From: Firmicutes bacterium UBA3871
GTDB lineage: Bacteria > Bacillota > Clostridia > Peptostreptococcales > Anaerovoracaceae
Assembly: GCA_002392265.1 (NCBI GenBank)
Contig: DGGP01000166.1
Coordinates: 1 to 17,773 of the forward strand
Length of the DNA: 17,773 nucleotides
Direction: 5' to 3'
Program-made: the position numbers and the translations under genes
Notes under the pieces: model-generated
Told to the model about the DNA's origin: nothing
Seen by the model: the letters and a program-made list of their open reading frames with translations, nothing else
Databases searched by the model: none
In this document: in pieces, positions 7,076-13,717 of the stretch
How positions within the stretch are numbered: position 1 is the stretch's first letter
How the letters are laid out: the number at the start of each line of letters is the position of its first letter

Positions 7076-7104
7076 AAAACCTCTATGAATACGGGGGTTT
7101 TTTT
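7076..7104 (+). terminator. Orphan terminator-like hairpin in the intergenic region
   Basis: AAAACCTC (7076-7083) can pair with the G/T run at 7094-7101 (one G-T pair) across a 10-base loop, and seven Ts follow through 7104 on the plus strand. No gene on the plus strand ends nearby. It would terminate a short transcript started in the region, such as a small RNA, or attenuate a long leader of the alaX gene about 280 bases downstream. Confidence 0.45.
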
Positions 7105-7280
7105 ACAAAATTGAACAGCGCCCTGTAAAATTACTACCTGTAATTTGCAAAGTATTTTCCATAAAATAACAAGCGTTGGAACTGCAACAAAACCGCATCA
7201 TTTCCGCACAATTATTTTCGGCATTAAGCATATTTTTAGTCTACGTGTCCAATATTTTTAGTAAACTTTGTTGCGAAATC

Positions 7281-7338
7281 ATACCGCAAGTTTGTACGAA
7301 TTGATATTATAATACCACAAGTTTTACAATTGTGGTAT
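7281..7338. promoter_or_regulatory. Direct and inverted repeat array upstream of alaX, probable operator
   Basis: ATACCACAA (7312-7320) and TTGTGGTAT (7330-7338) form a perfect 9-bp inverted repeat with a 9-base spacer. A near-copy of the left half, ATACCGCAAGTTTGTAC, begins 31 bp upstream at 7281, about three helical turns away. A TATAAT at 7308-7313 overlaps the left arm, but no good -35 partner is seen. The layout fits cooperative binding of a repressor or activator controlling alaX. The regulator is not known. Confidence 0.5.
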
Positions 7339-7381
7339 ACTTATTTTAGATTTTAAATGTACAAATTTGAGGTGCCCAAAA

Positions 7382-8728
7382 ATGAAGACTGACAAAATAT
7401 TCTATGATGATTTATATGCAAAATCCGGTAGCGCCCGGGTAACAAAAGCTACTGCAAAAGGCGATGCCGGCATCACACTGGAAATAGACCGGACCATATT
7501 CTTCCCTACAGGAGGAGGGCAGAGCTGCGACCTCGGAAAGATAACCGCGGGCAGCACTGTTTGCGAAGTCTGCGAGGTTCACGAAGACAAAGAGCAGGTA
7601 TATCACGAGCTTTGCTTTTCATCGCCAGACAAACGCGATGCGGCTCTCAAACTTTTGACCGAAGGCACCGAAGTCCGACTGGAGATAGACTGGGACCGCC
7701 GTTTCGATAATATGCAGCGTCACTGCGGCGAGCACATTCTTTCCGGTATCTTTTACCGTGAATACGGCGGCGTCAACCGTGGCTTTCACATGGGCGAGGA
7801 CTATATGACCATCGATATCTCGCTCGAAGAAAAGCCTGAATACAAAGAGCTTACCTTTGATATGTGCAAGCATGTGGAGCTGTGCGCAAACGAGGTAATC
7901 TGGTCGAATGCGCCGGTAATCCGCCGTCTCTACGCAACGCGCGAGGAGTGCGAAGGCTTGCCGCTTCGTAAAAAGCTTGCTATAGAAAAGGATATCTCGA
8001 TTGTGTGCGTCGGTGCGATTGAGAATGCTGCCGACTGCGTGGCTTGCTGCGGTACTCACCCCGCAACAGCGGGACAGGTGGGGCTGATAAAGATCTTCAA
8101 GGTGGAGGTCAACAAAGGCATGTTCAGGGTCTACTGCGAAGCAGGCCGCCGCGCGTACCTAGATTACGAGTACAAGCACGATTTCTTTACTCACATGGCA
8201 AACCGCCTTTCGGCAACAAATGCGACTATCTACGAGCAGCTCGCTCGTGATGACGCAAAGGTTCAGGCGGTCAGAAACGAGCTCTATCAGCTAAAGCGCT
8301 CAGTTATTTCGGAGCGTGCTTACAGCCTCGGTCTGTTCTTTAAAAAGCTGGCAGAGATGGATAAAATGGAAGTTCTGAACGACGAGATTTTTACCAGAGA
8401 ATATAACGATCTGCAGGTGGACGACCTCTTTGAAATAGGGAAGCAGCTGGATATGACATGCCTGCCGCGCCTGCTGATATTCGTATCGCGTCCGAACAAG
8501 ACCTGCGTTTTGATTTCGAACGGTCTTTCGTGCGACTGCGCAAAGCTGGTAAAGGAAAATGCCGGTATCTACGGCGGCAAGGGCGGCGGCAGAAATACCT
8601 CCGCACGCGCGATTTTCCCTGACGAAGAGAGCATGGACATGTTCATTACCCTGTTAAAGACGCATCTCCTCGGCAAATACGAGGACAGCCTGTCCGCAGG
8701 CGGCACCACCAGCCGTCTTTTATCCTAG
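7382..8728 (+). CDS. alaX: Alanyl-tRNA editing protein, long AlaX type with DHHA1 domain
   Basis: AlaX proteins are free-standing relatives of the alanyl-tRNA synthetase editing domain that hydrolyse Ser-tRNA(Ala) (and in some cases Gly-tRNA(Ala)). The 448-residue protein has the AlaRS-like beta-barrel region with FFPTGGGQ (41-48). The zinc-binding editing motifs are HCGEH (His114, His118) and CCGTH (Cys222, His226). A coiled linker at about 285-330 is followed by a C-terminal DHHA1-type domain with GGKGGGR at 398-404. The aminoacylation domain is absent. An upstream in-frame TTG exists at 7367, but GAGGTG (7369-7374) is 7 bases before the ATG at 7382, which decides the start. An operator-like repeat array precedes it. 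The stop codon touches the left repeat element. Confidence 0.92.
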   Translation: MKTDKIFYDDLYAKSGSARVTKATAKGDAGITLEIDRTIFFPTGGGQSCDLGKITAGSTVCEVCEVHEDKEQVYHELCFSSPDKRDAALKLLTEGTEVRLEIDWDRRFDNMQRHCGEHILSGIFYREYGGVNRGFHMGEDYMTIDISLEEKPEYKELTFDMCKHVELCANEVIWSNAPVIRRLYATREECEGLPLRKKLAIEKDISIVCVGAIENAADCVACCGTHPATAGQVGLIKIFKVEVNKGMFRVYCEAGRRAYLDYEYKHDFFTHMANRLSATNATIYEQLARDDAKVQAVRNELYQLKRSVISERAYSLGLFFKKLAEMDKMEVLNDEIFTREYNDLQVDDLFEIGKQLDMTCLPRLLIFVSRPNKTCVLISNGLSCDCAKLVKENAGIYGGKGGGRNTSARAIFPDEESMDMFITLLKTHLLGKYEDSLSAGGTTSRLLS

Positions 8729-8785
8729 GCGAATCTGGGGACAGGCACCAAATTGGAAAAAAAGCTAATTTGGGGACAGGTTCCC
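8727..8785 (+). repeat. Left copy of a ~60-base repeat bracketing the EamA gene
   Basis: It starts in the last bases of the alaX stop codon with GGCGAATCTGGGGACAGG, followed by CCAAATT, an A-rich loop, and CTAATTTGGGGACAGGTTCCC. The reverse complement of 9714-9774 aligns along its whole length with only a few differences, including 19 identical bases at the start. The GGGGACAGG core resembles dispersed REP-type repeats common in Clostridia. Confidence 0.7.
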
Positions 8786-8827
8786 TAGATACAGGCCCCC
8801 TACATTTAGAAAAGAAGTGAATTTTAA

Positions 8828-9736
8828 TTGAACAAAAAAGTTATTATCTATATATTTATGACCGCGCTATGCTTTGGAACGCTGGAAATTGCCGGCAAGA
8901 TTGCAGGCAACAACCTCGACCCGTACCAATTTACGTTCTGGCGGTTCCTAATCGGCGCCACCGTGATTCTTCCCATCGCACTAAGCGAACAGCGCGAAAG
9001 GCAAAAAGCTGTCTCAGCGGGCGAAATTAAGCCCCACAAAGCGACCTTAAACGACGTGCTTATTGTAATCGCTGCCGGGGCAATCTGCGTCCCCATTTCG
9101 ATGGGTATCGCGCAAGCAGGCATCATCCGCTCCAATGCGGCAACAGCTGCAGTCATCCTTGGCACAAACGGCATGTTCTCGATGGTCTGCGCACACTTTC
9201 TCGCCGGCGAGAAAATGACAAAGACAAAGGTCGGCTTTCTGTTTATCGCACTGTTTGGCCTGCTGTTTATGATCTGCCCTTGGGACATCCAGCCGGGCAA
9301 CACCATTCAAGGCGCACTGATGGTCCTCTTTGGCGCAATGCTGTTCGGTCTCTACACCGTAACCGGCAAGTTCGCCGGAAGGCGCATCGGCTCCATCACG
9401 CAAGCTGCAGGCAGCATGTATGCGGGCGCGGTTTTGCAGCTGGCTTACATACTAATCAGCGGGCGGCCTCTTTTGGAAGGAATGGCTGACAACCTGCCGG
9501 TAATCATCTATGCCGGCATCGTCGTTACAGGCGGCGGATATCTGTTTATGTTTCTGACGATAAAGCATGCCGGCGTCCAGGTGAGTGCAATTTCATTCTT
9601 CCTTAAAATAGCGATTGCACCGCTTTTGTCGGTTATTGTGCTGGGCGAATCGCTCACGTGGAACTGCTTCCTCGGTATCGGGCTGGTACTGCTTTCGAGC
9701 TATTTAAATCTTCGGGAGAACCTGTCCCGAAATTAG
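8828..9736 (+). CDS. EamA-family (drug/metabolite transporter superfamily) inner-membrane exporter
   Basis: The 302-residue protein is almost wholly hydrophobic, with about ten predicted membrane helices arranged as two EamA repeats (about residues 5-135 and 155-298). The start of the first repeat, TALCFGTLEIAGKIA, and GESLTWNCFLGIGLVLLSSY at the end are typical. EamA proteins export amino acids or other small metabolites; the substrate cannot be read from sequence. The start is TTG at 8828 with a weak AGAAGTGA about 7 bases upstream. An ATG at codon 11 would cut into the first helix. The last residues (ENLSRN) and stop codon are encoded inside the right copy of the bracketing repeat, an unusual gene end. 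Confidence 0.9.
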   Translation: MNKKVIIYIFMTALCFGTLEIAGKIAGNNLDPYQFTFWRFLIGATVILPIALSEQRERQKAVSAGEIKPHKATLNDVLIVIAAGAICVPISMGIAQAGIIRSNAATAAVILGTNGMFSMVCAHFLAGEKMTKTKVGFLFIALFGLLFMICPWDIQPGNTIQGALMVLFGAMLFGLYTVTGKFAGRRIGSITQAAGSMYAGAVLQLAYILISGRPLLEGMADNLPVIIYAGIVVTGGGYLFMFLTIKHAGVQVSAISFFLKIAIAPLLSVIVLGESLTWNCFLGIGLVLLSSYLNLRENLSRN

Positions 9737-9774
9737 AAAAAAGGCGAATTTGGGACCTGTCCCCAGATTCGCCT
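9714..9774 (-). repeat. Right, inverted copy of the ~60-base repeat
   Basis: Read on the minus strand this matches the left copy at 8727-8785, beginning AGGCGAATCTGGGGACAGG. It covers the last codons and stop of the EamA gene and also forms the shared terminator hairpin. The two copies face each other across about 930 bases containing only the transporter gene. Confidence 0.7.
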
Positions 9775-9779
9775 TTTAT
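9737..9779. terminator. Bidirectional terminator between the EamA gene and atoA
   Basis: A near-perfect stem of about 18 bp runs from AAAAGGCGAAT at 9739-9749 to ATTCGCCTTTT at 9767-9777, with a 2-base tip at 9757-9758. It has A runs on the left and T runs on the right, so it can stop transcripts from both convergent genes. It ends 13 bases before the atoA stop. It is built from the right repeat copy. Confidence 0.85.
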
Positions 9780-9791
9780 ATTAGTTGAGGA

Positions 9792-10451
9792 TTATTCTTC
9801 TACAGGATTAACCTTTAAATCATCAGCAATGATCAGTGGGCAGCCTGTAGCAGCCTTGATGTCTTCTACAGAGTAGTCTGCCCAGCGCTCTGTGAGCACG
9901 AGACCCTTGTCTGTTACATGCATAACGCCCATCTCAGTGATAATCATGTCTACTACGTTCATAGCAGTCAGTGGCAGTGTGCACTTTTCGAGGATCTTGT
10001 GTGCACCCTTCTGAGTGTGAAGCATAGCGATGATAACCTTCTTTGCACCTACTACGAGGTCCATAGCACCGCCCATACCTGCAACCATCTTGCCAGGTAC
10101 AATCCAGTTTGCGAGGTTACCCTTGTCGTCTACTTCCATAGCACCGAGTACTGTTGCGTCAACGTGTCCGCCTCTGATGATGGAGAAGGATTCTTCGGAA
10201 CCGAAGAAGTTGCCGTGCGGTACGTGAGTTACATATCCGCCACCGGAGTTGATAACGTCTACATCTTCCTTACCCTTTTCTGCAGCGCCTGCGAGGCCTG
10301 TAAAACCGTTCTCGGAGTGGAGAATGATGTCTACGCCTTCAGGAAGGTAATCAGCTACCATTGTAGGGAGGCCGATACCGAGGTTAGCTACGTCTCCATC
10401 GTGAAATTCCTGTGCTGCTCTCTTTGCGATTCTTGCCTTTAAATCTGCCAT
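9792..10451 (-). CDS. atoA: Butyrate-acetoacetate CoA-transferase, beta subunit
   Basis: This is the catalytic subunit of a family I 3-oxoacid CoA-transferase. It carries the signature LHSENG with catalytic Glu47, followed by GLAGAAEKG. The 219-residue length is usual. In lysine fermentation the enzyme moves CoA from butyryl-CoA to acetoacetate, releasing butyrate and forming acetoacetyl-CoA. That role is inferred from its place at the end of the kam operon; homologues also serve acetone or acetoacetate metabolism. The ATG at 10451 follows GGAGGTG at 7 bases. It overlaps the end of the alpha-subunit gene by 13 bases, so translation is coupled, as expected for a two-subunit enzyme. Confidence 0.95.
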   Translation of the reverse strand: MADLKARIAKRAAQEFHDGDVANLGIGLPTMVADYLPEGVDIILHSENGFTGLAGAAEKGKEDVDVINSGGGYVTHVPHGNFFGSEESFSIIRGGHVDATVLGAMEVDDKGNLANWIVPGKMVAGMGGAMDLVVGAKKVIIAMLHTQKGAHKILEKCTLPLTAMNVVDMIITEMGVMHVTDKGLVLTERWADYSVEDIKAATGCPLIIADDLKVNPVEE

Positions 10452-11173
10452 GGTGTTTCACCTCCTACGATATAATCAACATATACGCCGGCATTGTGGA
10501 AAGTATCTACGTGATGCTCACCGATGTCAACGATCTTTTCAGATGCAAGGATTACAGTATCTGCTGCCTTTGCCATAACTGCGTTGAAGTTCTTTGTTGC
10601 CTTGTAGCAAGTGAAGTTGCCGTATGTGTCGCAGATGGATGCTCTGCAAAGAGCATAGTCTGCACGGAGCGGCTTTTCGAGGAGGTATACCTTACCGTCG
10701 ATCTTGATTGTTTCCTTTGGCTCGGAAATAGTGATTTCTCTTTCGCCTACGGATACCTTTTCACCTGTTTCAATAAGTGTACCAACGCCTGTAGGAGTGA
10801 GTACGCCACCGAGACCTACGCCGCCTGCTCTGATCTTTTCAGCAAGTGATCCCTGTGGAACGAGTGTGCACTGGAGTGTGCCGTCCTTCATGTGATCACC
10901 GATATAAGGATTCATACCAACATGGGATGCGATGATATGATCAACCATGCCTGCGGTAAGAAGCTTTGCTACGCCACGGTCGGTTGTACCTGTTGCTGCT
11001 GCAGGAAGTCCACCATCGTTAGCAATAACTGTGAGGTGCTTAACGCCCTTCTTTACGAGAGCATCAATCAGGATTTCAGGTGTACCGGTTCCGAGGAAGC
11101 CGCCGACCATTATCGTCATACCGTCTTTGATGCCGGCAACCGCTTCATCAGCAGTTCTGATTTTGTTAATCAT
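10439..11173 (-). CDS. atoD: Butyrate-acetoacetate CoA-transferase, alpha subunit
   Basis: This 244-residue subunit binds CoA and pairs with the beta subunit just downstream. The family I signature DGMTIMVGGFLGTGTPE lies at about residues 17-33, and AGGVGLGGVLTPTGVGT and PLRADYAL follow. Compared from memory with E. coli AtoD, there is an insertion of about 15 residues between the VGTLIETG and KVYLLEKPLRAD blocks (around residues 140-155). AAAGGA precedes the ATG. It lies 73 bases after kamE, the widest gap but one in the operon. The EC-level substrate is inferred from context. Confidence 0.94.
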   Translation of the reverse strand: MINKIRTADEAVAGIKDGMTIMVGGFLGTGTPEILIDALVKKGVKHLTVIANDGGLPAAATGTTDRGVAKLLTAGMVDHIIASHVGMNPYIGDHMKDGTLQCTLVPQGSLAEKIRAGGVGLGGVLTPTGVGTLIETGEKVSVGEREITISEPKETIKIDGKVYLLEKPLRADYALCRASICDTYGNFTCYKATKNFNAVMAKAADTVILASEKIVDIGEHHVDTFHNAGVYVDYIVGGETPWQI

Positions 11174-11246
11174 GATAATATGTCCTTTCTTAACAACTTA
11201 GTTTTATTTATATCATGAAGGCGAGTGGCAAATTCGAGCAAGCCTT

Positions 11247-12041
11247 TTATTTAAGTGGCTCTTTCTTTTGCCAACCTCTCTTCACAATTTCTGTGATGAT
11301 AAATGAACCTACATGCTCTGCATACTTGTGAGGTCCGAATCCTGCATCGTAGCCGAGCTCCTGAGCAAGCTCGTGGGAGATACGAGGGCCACCGCAGATG
11401 AGGAGTACCTTGTCGCGGATGCCTTCTGCTTCGAGCAGTTCAACCATGTTTGTCAGGTTCATGATGTGAATATCCTTCTGAGTTACTGTCTGGGAAACCA
11501 GAATTGCATCGGCATTCTTTTCGATTGCGTGTGCAATGAGCTCTTCGTTTGGAACCTGTGAACCGTAGTTGTAAGCTTCCATGTTCTTGAAACGCTCAAG
11601 TCCGAAGTGGCCGTGGAAGCCCTTCATGTTCATGATAGCGTCGATACCTACGGTATGTGCGTCTGATCCGGTGGAAGCACCGACTACGACTACAGGTCTC
11701 TTGATATTCTTTTCGATATATTCGCCGCACTCAACACGGTCCATAACTTCACCTTCAACCTTTGTTACGTGGATGCTTGTGAAGTCAACGGTCTGCTGAC
11801 ATGCTGCGTAGCATACGAAGAAAGTGAAGCCGCCGCCCATGTCCTTTGAATAAGTAACACTTGGTTCGGTCATGCCCATCTGCTTTAAGAGCTGCTTCGC
11901 TGCTTCTTCTGCTTCTTCACCATAAGGCACAGGAAGGGAGAATGCGAGTTCCATCTTTCCGTCGTTCATGGTGTCGCCGTAAGGCTTTACTTTAGTTAAA
12001 TCTACAGTTGTAGATGCTGTTGTTGTGCAACAATTTGACAT
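11247..12041 (-). CDS. kamE: Lysine 5,6-aminomutase, beta subunit (B12-binding)
   Basis: With KamD this enzyme shifts the terminal amino group of beta-lysine to carbon 5 (or of D-lysine), using adenosylcobalamin and PLP. The 264-residue subunit carries the base-off B12 motif DAHTVG (Asp127, His129), and the SQT and ICGG blocks of the Rossmann-like B12 domain. Lys140 lies 11 residues after His129, matching the His133/Lys144 pair of the C. sticklandii enzyme, where the lysine holds PLP. The ATG overlaps the kamD stop by one base (TAATG), with a GGAGGTGC sequence inside the end of kamD, so the subunits are translationally coupled. Confidence 0.96.
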   Translation of the reverse strand: MSNCCTTTASTTVDLTKVKPYGDTMNDGKMELAFSLPVPYGEEAEEAAKQLLKQMGMTEPSVTYSKDMGGGFTFFVCYAACQQTVDFTSIHVTKVEGEVMDRVECGEYIEKNIKRPVVVVGASTGSDAHTVGIDAIMNMKGFHGHFGLERFKNMEAYNYGSQVPNEELIAHAIEKNADAILVSQTVTQKDIHIMNLTNMVELLEAEGIRDKVLLICGGPRISHELAQELGYDAGFGPHKYAEHVGSFIITEIVKRGWQKKEPLK

Positions 12042-13600
12042 TATTCTGCACCTCCTAACATGAGTGGAATGAATGGATTGAAGTACTGTTCATCCTTTAC
12101 GCAAACGCCTTCAAGACCCTTTCCGCCGTCACGAGCTCTCTTTACGCCACCAAACTTACCCTGTTCGATAGTGTGGAAGAGGCCGTCAGCCTTAACCTGT
12201 GAGAGAAGCTTGTCAGCTTCGTCGAGAACGAACTGAGCACGCTTCTGCATAATACCGTCTTCTTTGAAGATGAGGTCATCACCGATGTTCTTGCAGTTGT
12301 TGAAGATGTACTTTGCGTTTTCGATAGAGAGATATCTATCGTGCATGTGCGGTGTATGAATAGCTTCTGTCAGCATACCGAGCAGCTGAATGCCCTGATG
12401 TGACCAAATTGAAACCAGATTGAACAGTGCATCCTGAATATGACCGCGGAAGATGTTTCCTGTCATAAACTTTGTAGGAGGCATGTACTTGAGGCAAGCA
12501 TTAGGGAAGATTTCTCTTGCCATGCAAGCCTGTGCGAGCTCATAAAGGAAGCCGTTTTCCATTTCAGGATCCATTTCGAACGCATGTCCGAGACCCATCT
12601 GGTGTTCCTTTACGTTTGCGAGTACAGCAAACTGCTCGTTTATAAACTGGGAAGCAAGTACTGTGTGTGCTGCTTCGTACGCATCGTCTGTTGTGAGGTA
12701 GTTGTCTTCGCCTGAGTTAAAGATAATATCGCAGTATCCGATGATTACTCTTGAGAAGAACTGGTCTACGATTGTTCTCTGCATGTTGATATCACGGAAG
12801 AGGATACCGTAGATAGCGTCGTTTAACATAACGTCGAGTCTTTCAAGAGCTCCCATTGCAGCGATTTCAGGCATGCACATACCTGAAGAGTAGTTACAGA
12901 GTCTGATGTATCTGCCAACCTCTTCGCCTACTTCGTCGAGAGCCTTTCTCATGATACGGAAGTTTTCCTGAGTAGCATAAGTACCGCCGAAGCCTTCTGT
13001 TGTCGGACCATAAGGCACATAGTCGAGCAGCGACTGTGCTGTGGTTCTGATTACGGCGATTACATCTGCGCCCTGACGTGCAGCGTTCTGAGCCTGGGTG
13101 ACGTCTTCATAGATATTACCTGTTGCTACGATTACATAGAGATAAGGCTTTGGACCTTCACCGAGTTTTTCGATATACTCGTTTCTCTTTGCAGTCTGTG
13201 CCTTTATCCTCTTTAAGGATTCGTGCACGAGCGGCATAATAGCCTCTTCAGCTTCCTTTGAGGTTGCTGTAGGAAGCTTTGTAATATCAAGCTCGCCTGC
13301 TGCCATCTTTTCAGCGATTTCCTGTGGCTTTAATCCGGTCTGGATCATTGCGTTACCCATCCAGTAAGCAACTCCGCGCGGAAGTCCGCCTGCTTCTTTA
13401 ATCTGGTCTACAACCACGTTAGGAAGCGGTGTCTCCACATCATCCACACCATCTACACCGAGCAGTCTGAGGATAGTTCTTTCGGTGGATACTGTAGTGT
13501 GAGAGTCGATGAATTCCTGCATATCCTTCGCAATGCCTGCAGCGGTAGCGCGAGCGTGAGCGATTTTAGCGGAATCCAAGTTTAATTTGCTTTTCATCAT
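12041..13600 (-). CDS. kamD: Lysine 5,6-aminomutase, alpha subunit
   Basis: This 519-residue protein is the large, barrel-containing subunit of D-lysine/beta-lysine 5,6-aminomutase; family length is about 515-520. Blocks such as PLPNVVVDQIKEAGGLPRG, GANVIAVIRTTAQSLLDYVP-like (here GADVIAVIRTTAQS) and FGGTYATQENFRIMRKALDE are typical of KamD. The subunit shapes the substrate and adenosyl pocket, while the cobalamin and PLP lysine sit on KamE. Two adjacent ATGs are possible (13600 and 13597). GGAGG at 13607-13611 is 6 or 9 bases away, so the choice is open and the longer form is given. An AT-rich gap of 117 bases separates it from kamC. Confidence 0.95.
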   Translation of the reverse strand: MMKSKLNLDSAKIAHARATAAGIAKDMQEFIDSHTTVSTERTILRLLGVDGVDDVETPLPNVVVDQIKEAGGLPRGVAYWMGNAMIQTGLKPQEIAEKMAAGELDITKLPTATSKEAEEAIMPLVHESLKRIKAQTAKRNEYIEKLGEGPKPYLYVIVATGNIYEDVTQAQNAARQGADVIAVIRTTAQSLLDYVPYGPTTEGFGGTYATQENFRIMRKALDEVGEEVGRYIRLCNYSSGMCMPEIAAMGALERLDVMLNDAIYGILFRDINMQRTIVDQFFSRVIIGYCDIIFNSGEDNYLTTDDAYEAAHTVLASQFINEQFAVLANVKEHQMGLGHAFEMDPEMENGFLYELAQACMAREIFPNACLKYMPPTKFMTGNIFRGHIQDALFNLVSIWSHQGIQLLGMLTEAIHTPHMHDRYLSIENAKYIFNNCKNIGDDLIFKEDGIMQKRAQFVLDEADKLLSQVKADGLFHTIEQGKFGGVKRARDGGKGLEGVCVKDEQYFNPFIPLMLGGAE

Positions 13601-13717
13601 TAAATTCCTCCAAATTTCTACATAAAATTGGCTGGTATTTATATCTTAAAATTAATATAAATCTATGTTAGTTATATACATATATTGTGTTCGTTAGTTG
13701 GCATTGGGGAATCTCGC

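Larger units (their letters stand above)
6718..7381. other. AT-rich, gene-free divergent regulatory region (664 bases)
   Basis: No convincing reading frame lies here on either strand. The region separates the minus-strand AraC-type unit from the plus-strand alaX gene and is far more AT-rich than its neighbours. It contains the araC promoter with an overlapping inverted repeat, a cluster of DnaA-box-like 9-mers, an 18-base palindrome, an orphan plus-strand terminator-like hairpin, and a direct plus inverted repeat array before alaX. Each is listed separately. It could hold a small RNA gene, but none is recognisable by sequence. Confidence 0.7.

Noticed and set aside
6770..7250. Chromosomal origin of replication
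   Set aside because: DnaA-box-like motifs and AT-rich DNA are present, but no dnaA, dnaN, rpmH or similar marker gene is nearby and only one box is a perfect match. Kept only as a weak DnaA-binding cluster.
13601..13717. Internal promoter between kamC and kamD
   Set aside because: The gap is very AT-rich and contains several TATA-like strings on the minus strand, but no -35 and -10 pair with correct spacing stands out.
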